From Hydrogenophaga crocea (GTDB taxonomy: Bacteria > Pseudomonadota > Gammaproteobacteria > Burkholderiales > Burkholderiaceae_C), in contig NZ_CP049989.1 in assembly GCF_011388215.1 (NCBI RefSeq), positions 62,001-126,000 on the forward strand: 64,000 bases of DNA. The letters run 5' to 3'. Below are positions 55,001 to 62,456 of this stretch, piece by piece. The notes under the pieces were generated by a model. That model saw only the letters and a program-made list of their open reading frames with translations. It did not search any database and was not told where the DNA came from. The position numbers and the translations under genes were made by a program. Position 1 is the first letter of the stretch. The number at the start of each line of letters is the position of its first letter.

Positions 55001-58000
55001 GGGGCGCTGCGGCTGCAGGGCGGGGCCATCCGCGGCGTGAACAACGACGGCCAGACCGCCACGCTGCGCGCCCGCTCGCTGACCCTGGCCAACCCCGGCG
55101 GGCCGGTGGCGGCCGGCGCCACGGCGAGCGGCAGCGGTGCCTTGCGCGTCGAGGCCGAGCAACTGGTGCTGGGCACGGCCACGCCCCAGCCCCTGCCCGC
55201 GGGCCAGACCACCGACAACCGCGGCCAGGTGGCCGTGGCCGGCTTCGCCCAGGGCGTGAGCGTGCGCGCCGACGAGGTGCTGGCGCGCGGCAAGGCCGCC
55301 CTGGCCGTCGACGGCACGCTGGCCGTGTCGACCGCGCGCATCGCCGCCGACAAGGGCGCCGACCTCGCGCTGTCCAGCAGCGGCGCCATGGCCGTCACGC
55401 AACACGCGCCGGCCGCGGCCCTGCCCGGGTCGCAGGCGCTGGGCGGGCGCGTGTCGCTGCAAGGCCCGTCGGTGCGCTTCGACACCCTGGCCAGCCTGCC
55501 TTCGGGCCAGCTGGCCATCACGGCGGACAGCGGCGAACTCGAGCTCGGGCCGAACGCGCGCGTGGACGTGGCGGGCCGCCGCCTGGCCTTCGGCGACGCC
55601 AGCGCGGTGTCGCCCGGCGGCGCGGTGCAGCTCACGGCCAAGGCCGGCAACGTCCGCGTGCAGCCGGGCGCGCGCATCGACATCTCCGCGCCCGCCGACG
55701 CCGATGGCGGGCGGCTGCAGATCGACGCGGTGGCCGGCACCGTGTCGCTGGCCGCCGGCAGCGTGGCGGCCGGCACCGCGGGCGCGGGCGAAGGCGCGCG
55801 GGTGGCGATCGATGCCGGGCGGGTGGACAACTTCTCCGACCTCAACGCGGTGCTGGAGGCGGGCGGCGCCAGCGGCGCGCGCAGCGTGCGCGCGCGCACC
55901 GGCGATCTGGTGGTGGCGCAGGGCGACACCGTACGCGCGCACGAGATCGCGCTCGCGGCCGACGCGGGCCGCGTCGCGGTCAACGGCACGCTCGATGCCT
56001 CGGGCGCACAGGCCGGGCGCATCGGCGTGCTGGCCGGGCAGGACCTCACGCTCGGCGGCCAGGCGCTGGTGCAGGCGCGCGCCAGCGCCGCGGGCGAGAA
56101 CGGCGGCCAGGTGCTGCTGGGCTCGCGCGAGGGCACGGTTGCGCTGCAGGGCGGCAGCCGCGTGGACCTCGCGGGCGGGCAGGGCGGCCGCGGCGGCACG
56201 CTGCAGTTGCGCGCCCACCGCACGGGCACGGGCGGCGCCGCGGGCACGGGCGCGGGCGCCGGCACCGGCGTGGCCGTGGCGCGCGTGGACGGCACCGTGG
56301 CCAACGCCGCCGCGATCCACATCGAGGCCGTCAAGGTCTACGAGGGCAAGACCACGCTGACCGCCACCGGCGCGAGCACCGGCAGCACCCTCAGCCGCAG
56401 CGACGTGGACAGCCAGAACACCGCGTTCGCGGCCTCGCACGGCGCCATCAAGTCGGCGCTCGGGCTGGACAGCGACCCGCGGGTGCACGTGCTCAATGGC
56501 GTGGAGGTGCGCTCGGCCGGCGCCATCACGCTCGCTGCCGACTGGAACCTCGACACCAGCAAGGCGGGCGGCGAGCCGGGCGTGCTCACGCTGCGCGCGC
56601 AGGGCAACGTGAACCTCAACAACAACCTCTCCGACGGCTTCGGCGTGGCCACGCCCTGCACCACGCCCACCTGTGCACCCAACGCGCCCTCGGTGGCGGT
56701 GCTGCGCGCGGCGCCCTCGTGGTCGTACCGCATCGTGGCCGGCGCCGACGCCAGCGCGGCCGACCCGCTGCAGCTGCGCCCGGCCGATGCCGACGTGGTG
56801 CTGGCCAGCGGCAAGCTGGTGCGCACGGGCACGGGCAGCATCGACGTGCGCGCCGCACGCGACATCGTGCTGCAGGGCAATGGCAGCGTGATCTACACCG
56901 CGGGCCGCGTGGCCGACAGCCTGCCTGGCTACGCGACCCCGAACAACCTGCTGCGGCCCGTCTTCGCGCAGGACGGCGGCGACCTGAGCCTGCAGGCGCA
57001 GCGCAACATCACCGCCCAGCCCTCGACCCAGCTGTTCTCGGACTGGCTGTTCCGCCAGGGCGCGGTCAACCTGGGCACCGGCGACTTCACGCAGACGCCG
57101 TCGTGGTGGGTGCGCTTCGACCGCTTCCAGCAGGGCGTGGGCGCGCTCGGCGGCGGCGACGTGAGCGTGCGCGCGGGCCAGACGGTCAAGGACCTCGCGG
57201 TGTCCGCGCCCACCCAGGGCCGCACGGTGGGCGCCCAGCCCGGGGCCGCCACCACCACGGTGACCGGTGGCGGCGACGTGCGCATCGAGGCCGGCGCCGA
57301 CGTGCTCGGCGGCGCCTGGCTGGCCGGCGATGGCGCGCTCAACGTGCGCGCCGGCCGCAGCGTGGGCGCCAGCGACACGGCCGTGCTCACCGGCGCGGCG
57401 CCGCTGGCGCCGGTGATCGCGCTGGGCGACGCCCGGGCCCGCGTGACGGCGGGCGGCGACCTCAGCGTGCAGCAGGTGCTGAGCCCGCAGGCGCTGGTGC
57501 AGTCGCCGGCCAACCTGGTCACCGGCATCGGCCTCACGCAGCCCGCGCGCAGCCTGTTCACCACCTATGGCGACGACAGCGGCCTGCAGGCGCAGTCGAT
57601 CGCGGGCGACGTGCGCCTGATCGCCTCGCGCGATGCGCTCGAAAGCGCCTACCCCGCGCTGGCCACGCTCGAAGGGCGGCGCGTGGCCGACGCGGCCTAC
57701 GTGATGCCGCCGCAGCTGTCGATGACCGCGCTGCAGGGCTCCGTCTCGGTCGGCACCAACTCGCGCGATCTGCTGCTCGCGCCCTCGCGCCAGGGGCAGC
57801 TGGCCCTGCTGGCCGCCGACTCGGTGAAGATCAACAACCTGGTCACGCTGAGCGACCAGGGCAGCGGCGTGGTGCCGACCGCGGCACGACCCGCGCTGGT
57901 CAACACCGCCTCGGGCGACCTGAGCCTGCCGGGCGTGATCGTGAACCCCGACGCGCCGCGCGCCAGCGACCACGCGTCCACGCCGGTGCACGGCGCCGAC

Positions 58001-59452
58001 GCGGCGCCGGTGGTGGTGGTCGCGCGCGACGGCGACGTGGCGGGCTTCTACAACCCGGCGCTGCAGCAGCTCTACGGCGGCATCCAGAGCGCCAAGCCGG
58101 TGCTGGTGCAGGCCGGGCGCGACGTGCAGGACCTGAGCGTGCTGGCGCAGCACAGCGACGCCGCGCAGACCTCGCGCATCGAGGCCGGGCGCGACCTGCG
58201 CTTCTCGGGCAGCCAGCGCCGCGAGCGCGCGCGCATCGCGCTGTCCGGACCGGGCGCGCTCGAGGTGACGGCGGGCCGCGACATCGCGCTCGGCACGTCG
58301 GCGGGCATCAGCTCGCGCGGCAACCTCGACAACCCCAACCTGCCCGAGGCCGGGGCCGACCTGCGCCTGGCCGCGGGCGTGGGCCCGCAGGGCCTGCAGC
58401 TCGAGAACGCGGTGACGCGGCTGCTGCAGAAACTCGATGCGGGCACGGTGGACGACAGCAGCCTGTGGCAGGCGCGCTGGCTCACGGGCGACGCCACGCT
58501 GCAAGCCGGCAACGCGCGGGCCGCGGTGCAGGCGGTGGCCGCACTCGACGTGGCGCAGCAGCGCCTGAAGGTGCGCGAGATGCTGTTCACCGCCTTGCGC
58601 CAGACCGGGCGCGACTCGAACGACGCGGCCAGCGGTTACGCCGGCAACTACCAGCGCGGCTACGACACGATCGAGTTGCTGTTTCCGGGCATCGGCCAGG
58701 CCGGCCAGACGCGCTACCAGGGCAAGGTCGACCTGTTCGCCAGCCGTGTGAAGACCGAGCGCGGCGGCAGCATCGACGTGCTGGTGCCGGGCGGCGACCT
58801 GGTGGTCGGGCTGGCGAACACGCCGGCCGATCTGGTCAACGTGGGCAGCAACGTGCTCGGCATGGTGGTGGCCGGGGCCGGCGATCTGCGCGGCTTCTCG
58901 CGTGGCGACATGCTCGTGAACCAGTCGCGCATGCTCACGGTGGGCGGCGGCGACGTGCTGCTGTGGTCGAGCGAAGGCGACATCGACGCCGGCCGCGGCA
59001 AGAAGACCGCGTCGGCCGTGCCGCCGCCGCTGATCGCCATCGACGCCCAGGGCAACGTGACGCAGGTGCTGCAGGGCGCGGTCTCGGGCTCGGGCATCGG
59101 CGCGCTGCAATCGGGCGCCACGCCGGCCGGCGACGTCGACCTGATCGCGCCCAAGGGCACGGTCAACGCGGGCGACGCGGGCATCCGCGCGGGCAACCTC
59201 AACATCGCCGCGCAGGTGGTGCTCGGCGCCGACAACATCTCGGTGAGCGGCACCAGCACCGGCACGCCGGTGGCCGACACGAGCGCCGTGACGGCCGCCG
59301 CCTCGGGCGCCACCACGGGCGGCGACGACGCCTCGCGCGTGGTCGAGTCGCTCAACCAGGCCGCGGCCGAATCGGCCAAGGCGGCGCAGGAACTCGCGAG
59401 CGCGTTGCGCCCGTCGGTGGTGCGCGTCGAGGTGCTGGGCTACGGCGAATGA
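49076..59452 (+). CDS. TpsA filamentous haemagglutinin-family exoprotein
   Basis: 3458 residues, by far the largest gene here. The N-terminus matches the extended signal peptide of type V secretion (HRIVFSRHLGALVAVAECAR, then QGKAAS) and is followed by a TPS domain with AILNWQSFNVGAGHSVQFRQ, VNTNGIAFMGGSQVNLNSF. A very long beta-helical body of irregular repeats follows, rich in Gly, Ala and Asp. The end has a short Ala/Glu helix (VVESLNQAAAESAKAAQELA) and RVEVLGYGE. Such proteins act as adhesins or surface filaments. No toxin domain is evident at the C-terminus. A hairpin follows the stop codon. Confidence 0.92.
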   Translation: MNRQRHRIVFSRHLGALVAVAECARAQGKAASGARAAGAALAGALLLTATAHAQNLPVPSAGVGMPSFVTSGQAAYQTLGNQAFVNQVGNKAILNWQSFNVGAGHSVQFRQVQDLAGNQLVPGASFTTLNRIWDINPSVIAGSIGQAPGQKANVIMVNTNGIAFMGGSQVNLNSFTASSLNIADRFITESFVPGDGVAQFQGDTGFIKVFEGAQISAGNFGRVMLLAPTVVNRGEVKAPDGQVIAAAASKVYLSSAGADSNVRGLLVEIDTPAAATGLDVANTSVRDGVLDGRAVALTNAAEDKLGAVTNRGTLASDRGNVTMIGLSVNQSGIARASTSVVANGSVYLVAADRAIDANGQRLANGAQRGGRVVLGADSRTEVTIDEQTTIDAATGQPKPLTSTDNPQLGGSGLDRPSVVAVTGHDVRMEGGAAITARAGRVALTALDAPGAASQLVEGGVPASSSASLHIADGARIDVSGLDDVQVSVARNSVAVELRGDELKDSPINRNGPLRGRTAYVDVTRALANAEAGLPTLIAEDSLAAYAARLERTVSERSTQGGQIELFSQGQAVVKSGATLDVSGGKVTYTPGVVKTSLLVKDGKLTDLADARADVAYSGIANQYVVDHGRWNVKETIELPSTWQYNAGYVEGKAAGGVQVFGMKATVMQGQVQGRTTAGSLQQRAGTLPRGATLTLGYDDLSAARNAVSTLALPTRDFKINQQVVIGQGLARLPDGYQVGDALPDEQARQLNLDSGLVGEGKVANLRVLSNQAVVVRDALRTPQGGSVSLTGASVDVQAGITARGGSVNLLARNTAGTMPVSASGAVPDPVLRLADGVRIRTEGVFTNARASAPGDRQATVALDGGSIQLRAESQANGTVQASRGQVLLGQGVRLDASAGAALAADGSVQQGAAGAVTIAGHTVQGFTGDTAQAYGADRGGSLTLGSQRIQVGGAAAATAGTLNLDPALLSRGGFGTVQLNGIERVEVAADTTVAPRLQNRVLDANAPARASGTAMAEVSSVVTRSDEQRRAVNLGLSAGQSELGVGTVVVNAGARIEADPGATVTLSARDAIVIDGTVRAQGGRISATLDRSTGQANTPGNVNPIFLGARAVLDASGTFVGYTDASGARQARRFDGGTVELLARSGYVVTQQGATIDVSGAAPQTLDLPNEAGGVGRTLGTDGGTVRIRAEEGALLDGRLLAQGGTASDRAGTFEFTLSQYVQQPAGSPPQPPITLRLDNSVAPQTAGLTPASAIPNASGTRATLSAQALEQAGFDRIRLSSRDGIALGDGLALGEGRARPLRELTLDAARIRTDNGSARVQAETVRLGNFDTGRVAASGNAQTAGSLQVQAGQIEVAGKLQFEGMGAARLEARDSLTLSGLSNGSTRPTGALTSSGDLTLSAATVSPSTFSDFTVQADGRRLRIESPGAAPAQPLSAQGRLTLKAADITQAGVLWAPLGSIDLQATGALSFEPGSLTSVAATPGSVLPFGKLVNGRDWVYDVDSTRVPAGQIPVAGLEGKAVRASGGTVKLKQGARIDLSGGGDLQAYEVTVGPGGSSDVLAAAGTYAILPGYRGGTAPVDAQEARGFDRAVGDAVYLSGVPGLADGVYTLLPGHYALLPGAYAVRLDSRAGAVLPGQAYTREDGIRVAAGYFTDTRANATRSSQWQGIQVLSGDQVRERAEFTVARASSFFAGGSRPQDAGLLSVQATQAGAGAIALGAQVSGRAGGDGRGLALDLAAPDLAIVGGGATAPAGATVIDTAQIAAMGADSILIGGVRSTASANGQAVTTVRTQANRVTLANDAGHALSADEVMLSARDRIELQDGSVVEGQGAQRAREAVQVDGNGAFVRAASFDAGFERTGSPDGSTGVLSAASGATVRASSAIVLDATRDNAFGGQLRFESGGQRTKGHFAQGASRFNFGAVPAGTSGITYSQSALDDFADLASLTLTSYSSFDFHGGVTVGQADAQGRATLGALRLQGGAIRGVNNDGQTATLRARSLTLANPGGPVAAGATASGSGALRVEAEQLVLGTATPQPLPAGQTTDNRGQVAVAGFAQGVSVRADEVLARGKAALAVDGTLAVSTARIAADKGADLALSSSGAMAVTQHAPAAALPGSQALGGRVSLQGPSVRFDTLASLPSGQLAITADSGELELGPNARVDVAGRRLAFGDASAVSPGGAVQLTAKAGNVRVQPGARIDISAPADADGGRLQIDAVAGTVSLAAGSVAAGTAGAGEGARVAIDAGRVDNFSDLNAVLEAGGASGARSVRARTGDLVVAQGDTVRAHEIALAADAGRVAVNGTLDASGAQAGRIGVLAGQDLTLGGQALVQARASAAGENGGQVLLGSREGTVALQGGSRVDLAGGQGGRGGTLQLRAHRTGTGGAAGTGAGAGTGVAVARVDGTVANAAAIHIEAVKVYEGKTTLTATGASTGSTLSRSDVDSQNTAFAASHGAIKSALGLDSDPRVHVLNGVEVRSAGAITLAADWNLDTSKAGGEPGVLTLRAQGNVNLNNNLSDGFGVATPCTTPTCAPNAPSVAVLRAAPSWSYRIVAGADASAADPLQLRPADADVVLASGKLVRTGTGSIDVRAARDIVLQGNGSVIYTAGRVADSLPGYATPNNLLRPVFAQDGGDLSLQAQRNITAQPSTQLFSDWLFRQGAVNLGTGDFTQTPSWWVRFDRFQQGVGALGGGDVSVRAGQTVKDLAVSAPTQGRTVGAQPGAATTTVTGGGDVRIEAGADVLGGAWLAGDGALNVRAGRSVGASDTAVLTGAAPLAPVIALGDARARVTAGGDLSVQQVLSPQALVQSPANLVTGIGLTQPARSLFTTYGDDSGLQAQSIAGDVRLIASRDALESAYPALATLEGRRVADAAYVMPPQLSMTALQGSVSVGTNSRDLLLAPSRQGQLALLAADSVKINNLVTLSDQGSGVVPTAARPALVNTASGDLSLPGVIVNPDAPRASDHASTPVHGADAAPVVVVARDGDVAGFYNPALQQLYGGIQSAKPVLVQAGRDVQDLSVLAQHSDAAQTSRIEAGRDLRFSGSQRRERARIALSGPGALEVTAGRDIALGTSAGISSRGNLDNPNLPEAGADLRLAAGVGPQGLQLENAVTRLLQKLDAGTVDDSSLWQARWLTGDATLQAGNARAAVQAVAALDVAQQRLKVREMLFTALRQTGRDSNDAASGYAGNYQRGYDTIELLFPGIGQAGQTRYQGKVDLFASRVKTERGGSIDVLVPGGDLVVGLANTPADLVNVGSNVLGMVVAGAGDLRGFSRGDMLVNQSRMLTVGGGDVLLWSSEGDIDAGRGKKTASAVPPPLIAIDAQGNVTQVLQGAVSGSGIGALQSGATPAGDVDLIAPKGTVNAGDAGIRAGNLNIAAQVVLGADNISVSGTSTGTPVADTSAVTAAASGATTGGDDASRVVESLNQAAAESAKAAQELASALRPSVVRVEVLGYGE

Positions 59453-59458
59453 GCGCGT

Positions 59459-59504
59459 GTGGCGGGGCCGATCGGACCTCGATAGTCCGATCGGCTCACG
59501 CCAC
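59459..59504 (+). terminator. Extended hairpin between tpsA and the ExbB fusion gene
   Basis: A perfect 11-bp stem (59467-59477 GCCGATCGGAC with 59485-59495 GTCCGATCGGC, 7-base loop) extends through a small internal loop to GTGGCG (59459-59464) paired with CGCCAC (59499-59504). No T-run follows, so it is more likely an attenuator or mRNA-processing element than a full terminator. Confidence 0.5.
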
Positions 59505-59583
59505 GTTTCTGACACAAGCGCGCCGCCGTCGCTTCTTAACGTCGCTGTTTTGCCGCGCGACCGCGGCCTTCGTTCTCACGACC

Positions 59584-61329
59584 ATGAAACGTTTTCTCGC
59601 CCTGTTTGCGCTGGTGCTCGCGCTGCCCCTGTCCGCCCATGCCTGGTGGAACGGCGACTGGTCCGCCCGCAAGAAGATCACCCTGGACACCGCCGCCGCC
59701 GGCATCGGCAGCGAGGTGGTGGACGTGCCCGTGCTGGTGCGCCTGTCCACCGGCGGTTTCGACTTCCTCGCGGCGCAGGACAACGGCGGCGATCTGCGCT
59801 TCGTCGCTGAAGACGACAAGACCGTGCTGGCCCACCGCATCGAGCGCTTCGACAGCGTCAACGAGCTGGCCTTCGTCTGGGTGCGCGTGCCGCGCCTGGC
59901 GCCGGGCAACAGCACGCAGCACGTGTGGCTCTACCACGGCCACCAGGCCGCGCCCGCCGCGCAGGCGCTGCCGGTCTACGACGAGGCGCAGTGGGCGGTG
60001 TGGTCGATGAACGAGGAACAGGGCCTGCCGCAGGACAGCACCGCGGCGGGCCACCACATCGGCGCCGGCGCGCTCACGCCGGTGCCGGCCGGCCTCGTCG
60101 GCGGCGCGGCGCGGCTGTCCAACGGCGCCGGCCTGCAAAGCGGCGCTGCTTCGCTCGCCGCGGGCAGCGGCTTCACGCTGTCGCTGTGGGTCAAGCCCGA
60201 ACAGGCCGATGGCCAGTTGCTGGCCTACGGAAGCCTGAGCCTGGCGCTGGCGCAGGGCACGCCGGTGGCGCAGGTCGGTGCGGCGCGCGCCGCGGCCCCC
60301 GCGCCGCTCTCGCTCAACGCCTGGCACCACGTGGCTGTGAGCTGGGGGGGCAACGCGCTCACGCTGTTCGTGAACGGCCAGCCCGTGGCCACGGCGAACG
60401 CGGCCTTCGTGGGCGCGCCCGCGCTCACGCTGGGCGCGGGCTTCACGGGCGAACTCGACGAGGTGCAGGTCTCCACGGTGGCGCGCAGCCCGGCCTGGGT
60501 GGCGGTGCTGGCCGACAGCCAGGGCATGGCGCCGCGCCTGGTGCGCCAGGGCCCCGAAGAAAGCGCTGGCGGCGGCGAACACACCGGCTACTTCATGGCC
60601 ACCATGAACAACCTGACGGTGGACGGCTGGGTCGTGACCATCATCTGCGTGCTCATGCTGTTCGTGGCGCTCTACGTGATCTGGGCCAAGGCGCTGCTGC
60701 TGGCCCGCGTGGAGAAGAGCAACCCGCGCTTCAGCGAGGCCTTCCAGCGCCTGAGCGAGCAGCTGCGCACGCTCGACGCCGATGCGCGCGAACACGCCAG
60801 CCGGCTCGACGCGCTGACCGCGCAGCAGGCGCAGTTCCGCCACTCGCCGCTGATGCGCATCTACGAGGTCGGCGCGCGCGAGCTGAAGTCGCGCTTTCAT
60901 TTCGGCGACGAGCGCGCCTCGGTGGTGCACCCCGATGGCGTGAGCGCGCCGTCGGTGAGCGAGCGCGCCATGCTCGCCGTGCGCGCCGCGCTGGACGCGC
61001 AGATGACGCGCGAGCGCGCGCGGCTGGACCGCAACATGGTGTTGCTGACCATCGCGATCTCGGGCGGGCCCTTCCTGGGCCTGCTGGGCACGGTGGTGGG
61101 CGTGATGATCACCTTCGCGGCGATTGCCGCCGCCGGCGACGTGAACGTGAACGCGATCGCGCCCGGCATCGCGGCCGCGCTGGTGGCCACGGTGGCCGGC
61201 CTGGGCGTCGCGATTCCCTCGCTGTTTGGCTACAACTACCTGCAGACCAAGATCAAGACCTTGTCCAACGACATGACGGTGTTCGTGGACGAGTTCGTGA
61301 CCCGCATGGCGGAAACCTACGGGGACTGA
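59584..61329 (+). CDS. DUF2341-lectin-like-ExbB fusion (proton channel)
   Basis: 581 residues. A signal peptide (RFLALFALVLALPLSAHA) leads into a DUF2341 domain (WWNGDWSARKKITLD, LWLYHG-like VWLYHGHQAA) and a laminin-G/concanavalin-like domain at about 140-325 (GFTLSLWVKPEQ, NAWHHVAVSW, LDEVQVSTVARSPAWVAVL). One membrane segment at about 345-370 precedes a cytoplasmic stretch. Two ExbB/TolQ segments follow: ISGGPFLGLLGTVVGVMITF near 490-510 and APGIAAALVATVAGLGVAIP near 526-545. It should form the inner-membrane proton channel with ExbD and carry a periplasmic glycan-binding-like head. Confidence 0.85.
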   Translation: MKRFLALFALVLALPLSAHAWWNGDWSARKKITLDTAAAGIGSEVVDVPVLVRLSTGGFDFLAAQDNGGDLRFVAEDDKTVLAHRIERFDSVNELAFVWVRVPRLAPGNSTQHVWLYHGHQAAPAAQALPVYDEAQWAVWSMNEEQGLPQDSTAAGHHIGAGALTPVPAGLVGGAARLSNGAGLQSGAASLAAGSGFTLSLWVKPEQADGQLLAYGSLSLALAQGTPVAQVGAARAAAPAPLSLNAWHHVAVSWGGNALTLFVNGQPVATANAAFVGAPALTLGAGFTGELDEVQVSTVARSPAWVAVLADSQGMAPRLVRQGPEESAGGGEHTGYFMATMNNLTVDGWVVTIICVLMLFVALYVIWAKALLLARVEKSNPRFSEAFQRLSEQLRTLDADAREHASRLDALTAQQAQFRHSPLMRIYEVGARELKSRFHFGDERASVVHPDGVSAPSVSERAMLAVRAALDAQMTRERARLDRNMVLLTIAISGGPFLGLLGTVVGVMITFAAIAAAGDVNVNAIAPGIAAALVATVAGLGVAIPSLFGYNYLQTKIKTLSNDMTVFVDEFVTRMAETYGD

Positions 61330-61331
61330 AG

Positions 61332-61742
61332 ATGGCCAAGGCCCAGGAAGACGGTGCCGTCTACGACGACATCAACATCACCCCCATGCTGGACCTGTCG
61401 TACGTGCTGCTGGTCATCTTCATCCTGATGACCACGGCCTCGGTGCAGGGCATCCAGGTGAACCTGCCGCGCGCGAGCAACACGCCCAGCCTGGCCAAGC
61501 CGTCCACGCGTGCCATCACCATCACCAACACCGGCGCGCTCTACCTCGACGCCTACCCCATGGCCACCTTGGCCGACCTCGAGGCGCGGCTGCTGCAGTT
61601 CAAGGCCAACACGCCCGAGTTCCCGGTGATCGTCAAGGGCGATTCGGCGGTGCAGTACGAGAAGGTGGTCGAGGTGCTGGACCTGCTCGGGCGCATCGAG
61701 CTCAACCAGATCGGCCTGGTGACGCAGCGCCCTGCGCGCTGA
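61332..61742 (+). CDS. exbD: ExbD/TolR-family protein
   Basis: 136 residues with one membrane segment. It has the family's ITPMLDLSYVLLVIFILMTT with the Asp that carries protons, and a periplasmic domain (NTGALYLDAYPMATLADLEA, VIVKGDSAVQYEKVVEVLDL). It starts 2 bases after the ExbB fusion and should pair with it to harvest the proton gradient for the TonB-like protein downstream. Confidence 0.93.
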   Translation: MAKAQEDGAVYDDINITPMLDLSYVLLVIFILMTTASVQGIQVNLPRASNTPSLAKPSTRAITITNTGALYLDAYPMATLADLEARLLQFKANTPEFPVIVKGDSAVQYEKVVEVLDLLGRIELNQIGLVTQRPAR

Positions 61743-61757
61743 ACGTGCGGGTGCCTC

Positions 61758-62423
61758 ATGTCCGAAGCCCCCAAGCGGTACGCCCGTCTGGTGCTCGTCG
61801 CGCTGCTGGCAGCGCTGGCGATCGCGCTCGTGGTCTGGCTCTACCAGCTGTTCTCCAAGCCGGCCGAGGGCCCGCGCAAGCGCGCGGTGCAGGAGATCGA
61901 GCTCGTGAAGCCGCCCCCGCCGCCGCCTCCGCCCAAGACACCGCCGCCGCCCCCGCCGCCGCAGCAGCAGGAAAAGATCGACGTGCCCAAGCCCGCGGCC
62001 TCGCCCGCGCCCACGCCGGCGCCCGACGCGCAGCCGCCCGGGCCCACCTCGTCGCTGCCGGGCAACGGCAGCGGCGATGCCTTCGGGCTGCCGCCCGGTG
62101 ACGGCCGCGCCAGCATCGGCCCCGTGGGCGGCGGCGGTGGCGGTGACCGCTTCGCCTGGTACGGCGCGCTCGTGCGCGAGCGCATCACCGAGGCGATCCT
62201 GCGCGACGAGAAGCTGCGCAAGGCGCAGGACTACCAGCGCGTGGTCAACGTGTGGGTGAGCGCCAGCGGCGCGGTCACGCGCGTGGAGCTGGTGGGCGCG
62301 GCCGCCCAGCCCGAGCTCGACGAGGCCTTGCGGCTGGCCCTGCGCAACCTGGCCCCGGTGCGCGAGGGCGCACCGGCCGACATGCCCCAACCGATCCGGC
62401 TGCGGGTGTCCGCCCGCTCCTGA
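61758..62423 (+). CDS. TonB-family energy transducer
   Basis: 221 residues. An N-terminal membrane segment (ARLVLVALLAALAIALVVWL) is followed by a proline-rich periplasmic span (two runs of seven to eight Pro around Lys-Thr) and a C-terminal domain with VVNVWVSASGAVTRVELVG, ELDEALRLALRNLAPVREG and IRLRVSARS, as in TonB. It transfers energy to an outer-membrane partner. The downstream porin is a plausible partner, as is TpsB, though neither has an evident TonB box in the visible sequence. Confidence 0.87.
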   Translation: MSEAPKRYARLVLVALLAALAIALVVWLYQLFSKPAEGPRKRAVQEIELVKPPPPPPPPKTPPPPPPPQQQEKIDVPKPAASPAPTPAPDAQPPGPTSSLPGNGSGDAFGLPPGDGRASIGPVGGGGGGDRFAWYGALVRERITEAILRDEKLRKAQDYQRVVNVWVSASGAVTRVELVGAAAQPELDEALRLALRNLAPVREGAPADMPQPIRLRVSARS

Positions 62424-62456
62424 AACCCTTTCATCCGATCCCAGACGAGAACGCCC

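Noticed and set aside
50465..59515. Open frame of about 3000 codons antisense to tpsA, and similar long antisense frames over other genes
   Set aside because: Very high GC and strong codon bias remove stop codons from shadow frames. The predicted proteins are low-complexity runs of Ala, Gly, Arg, His and Val without motifs, and the opposite frames carry clear domains.
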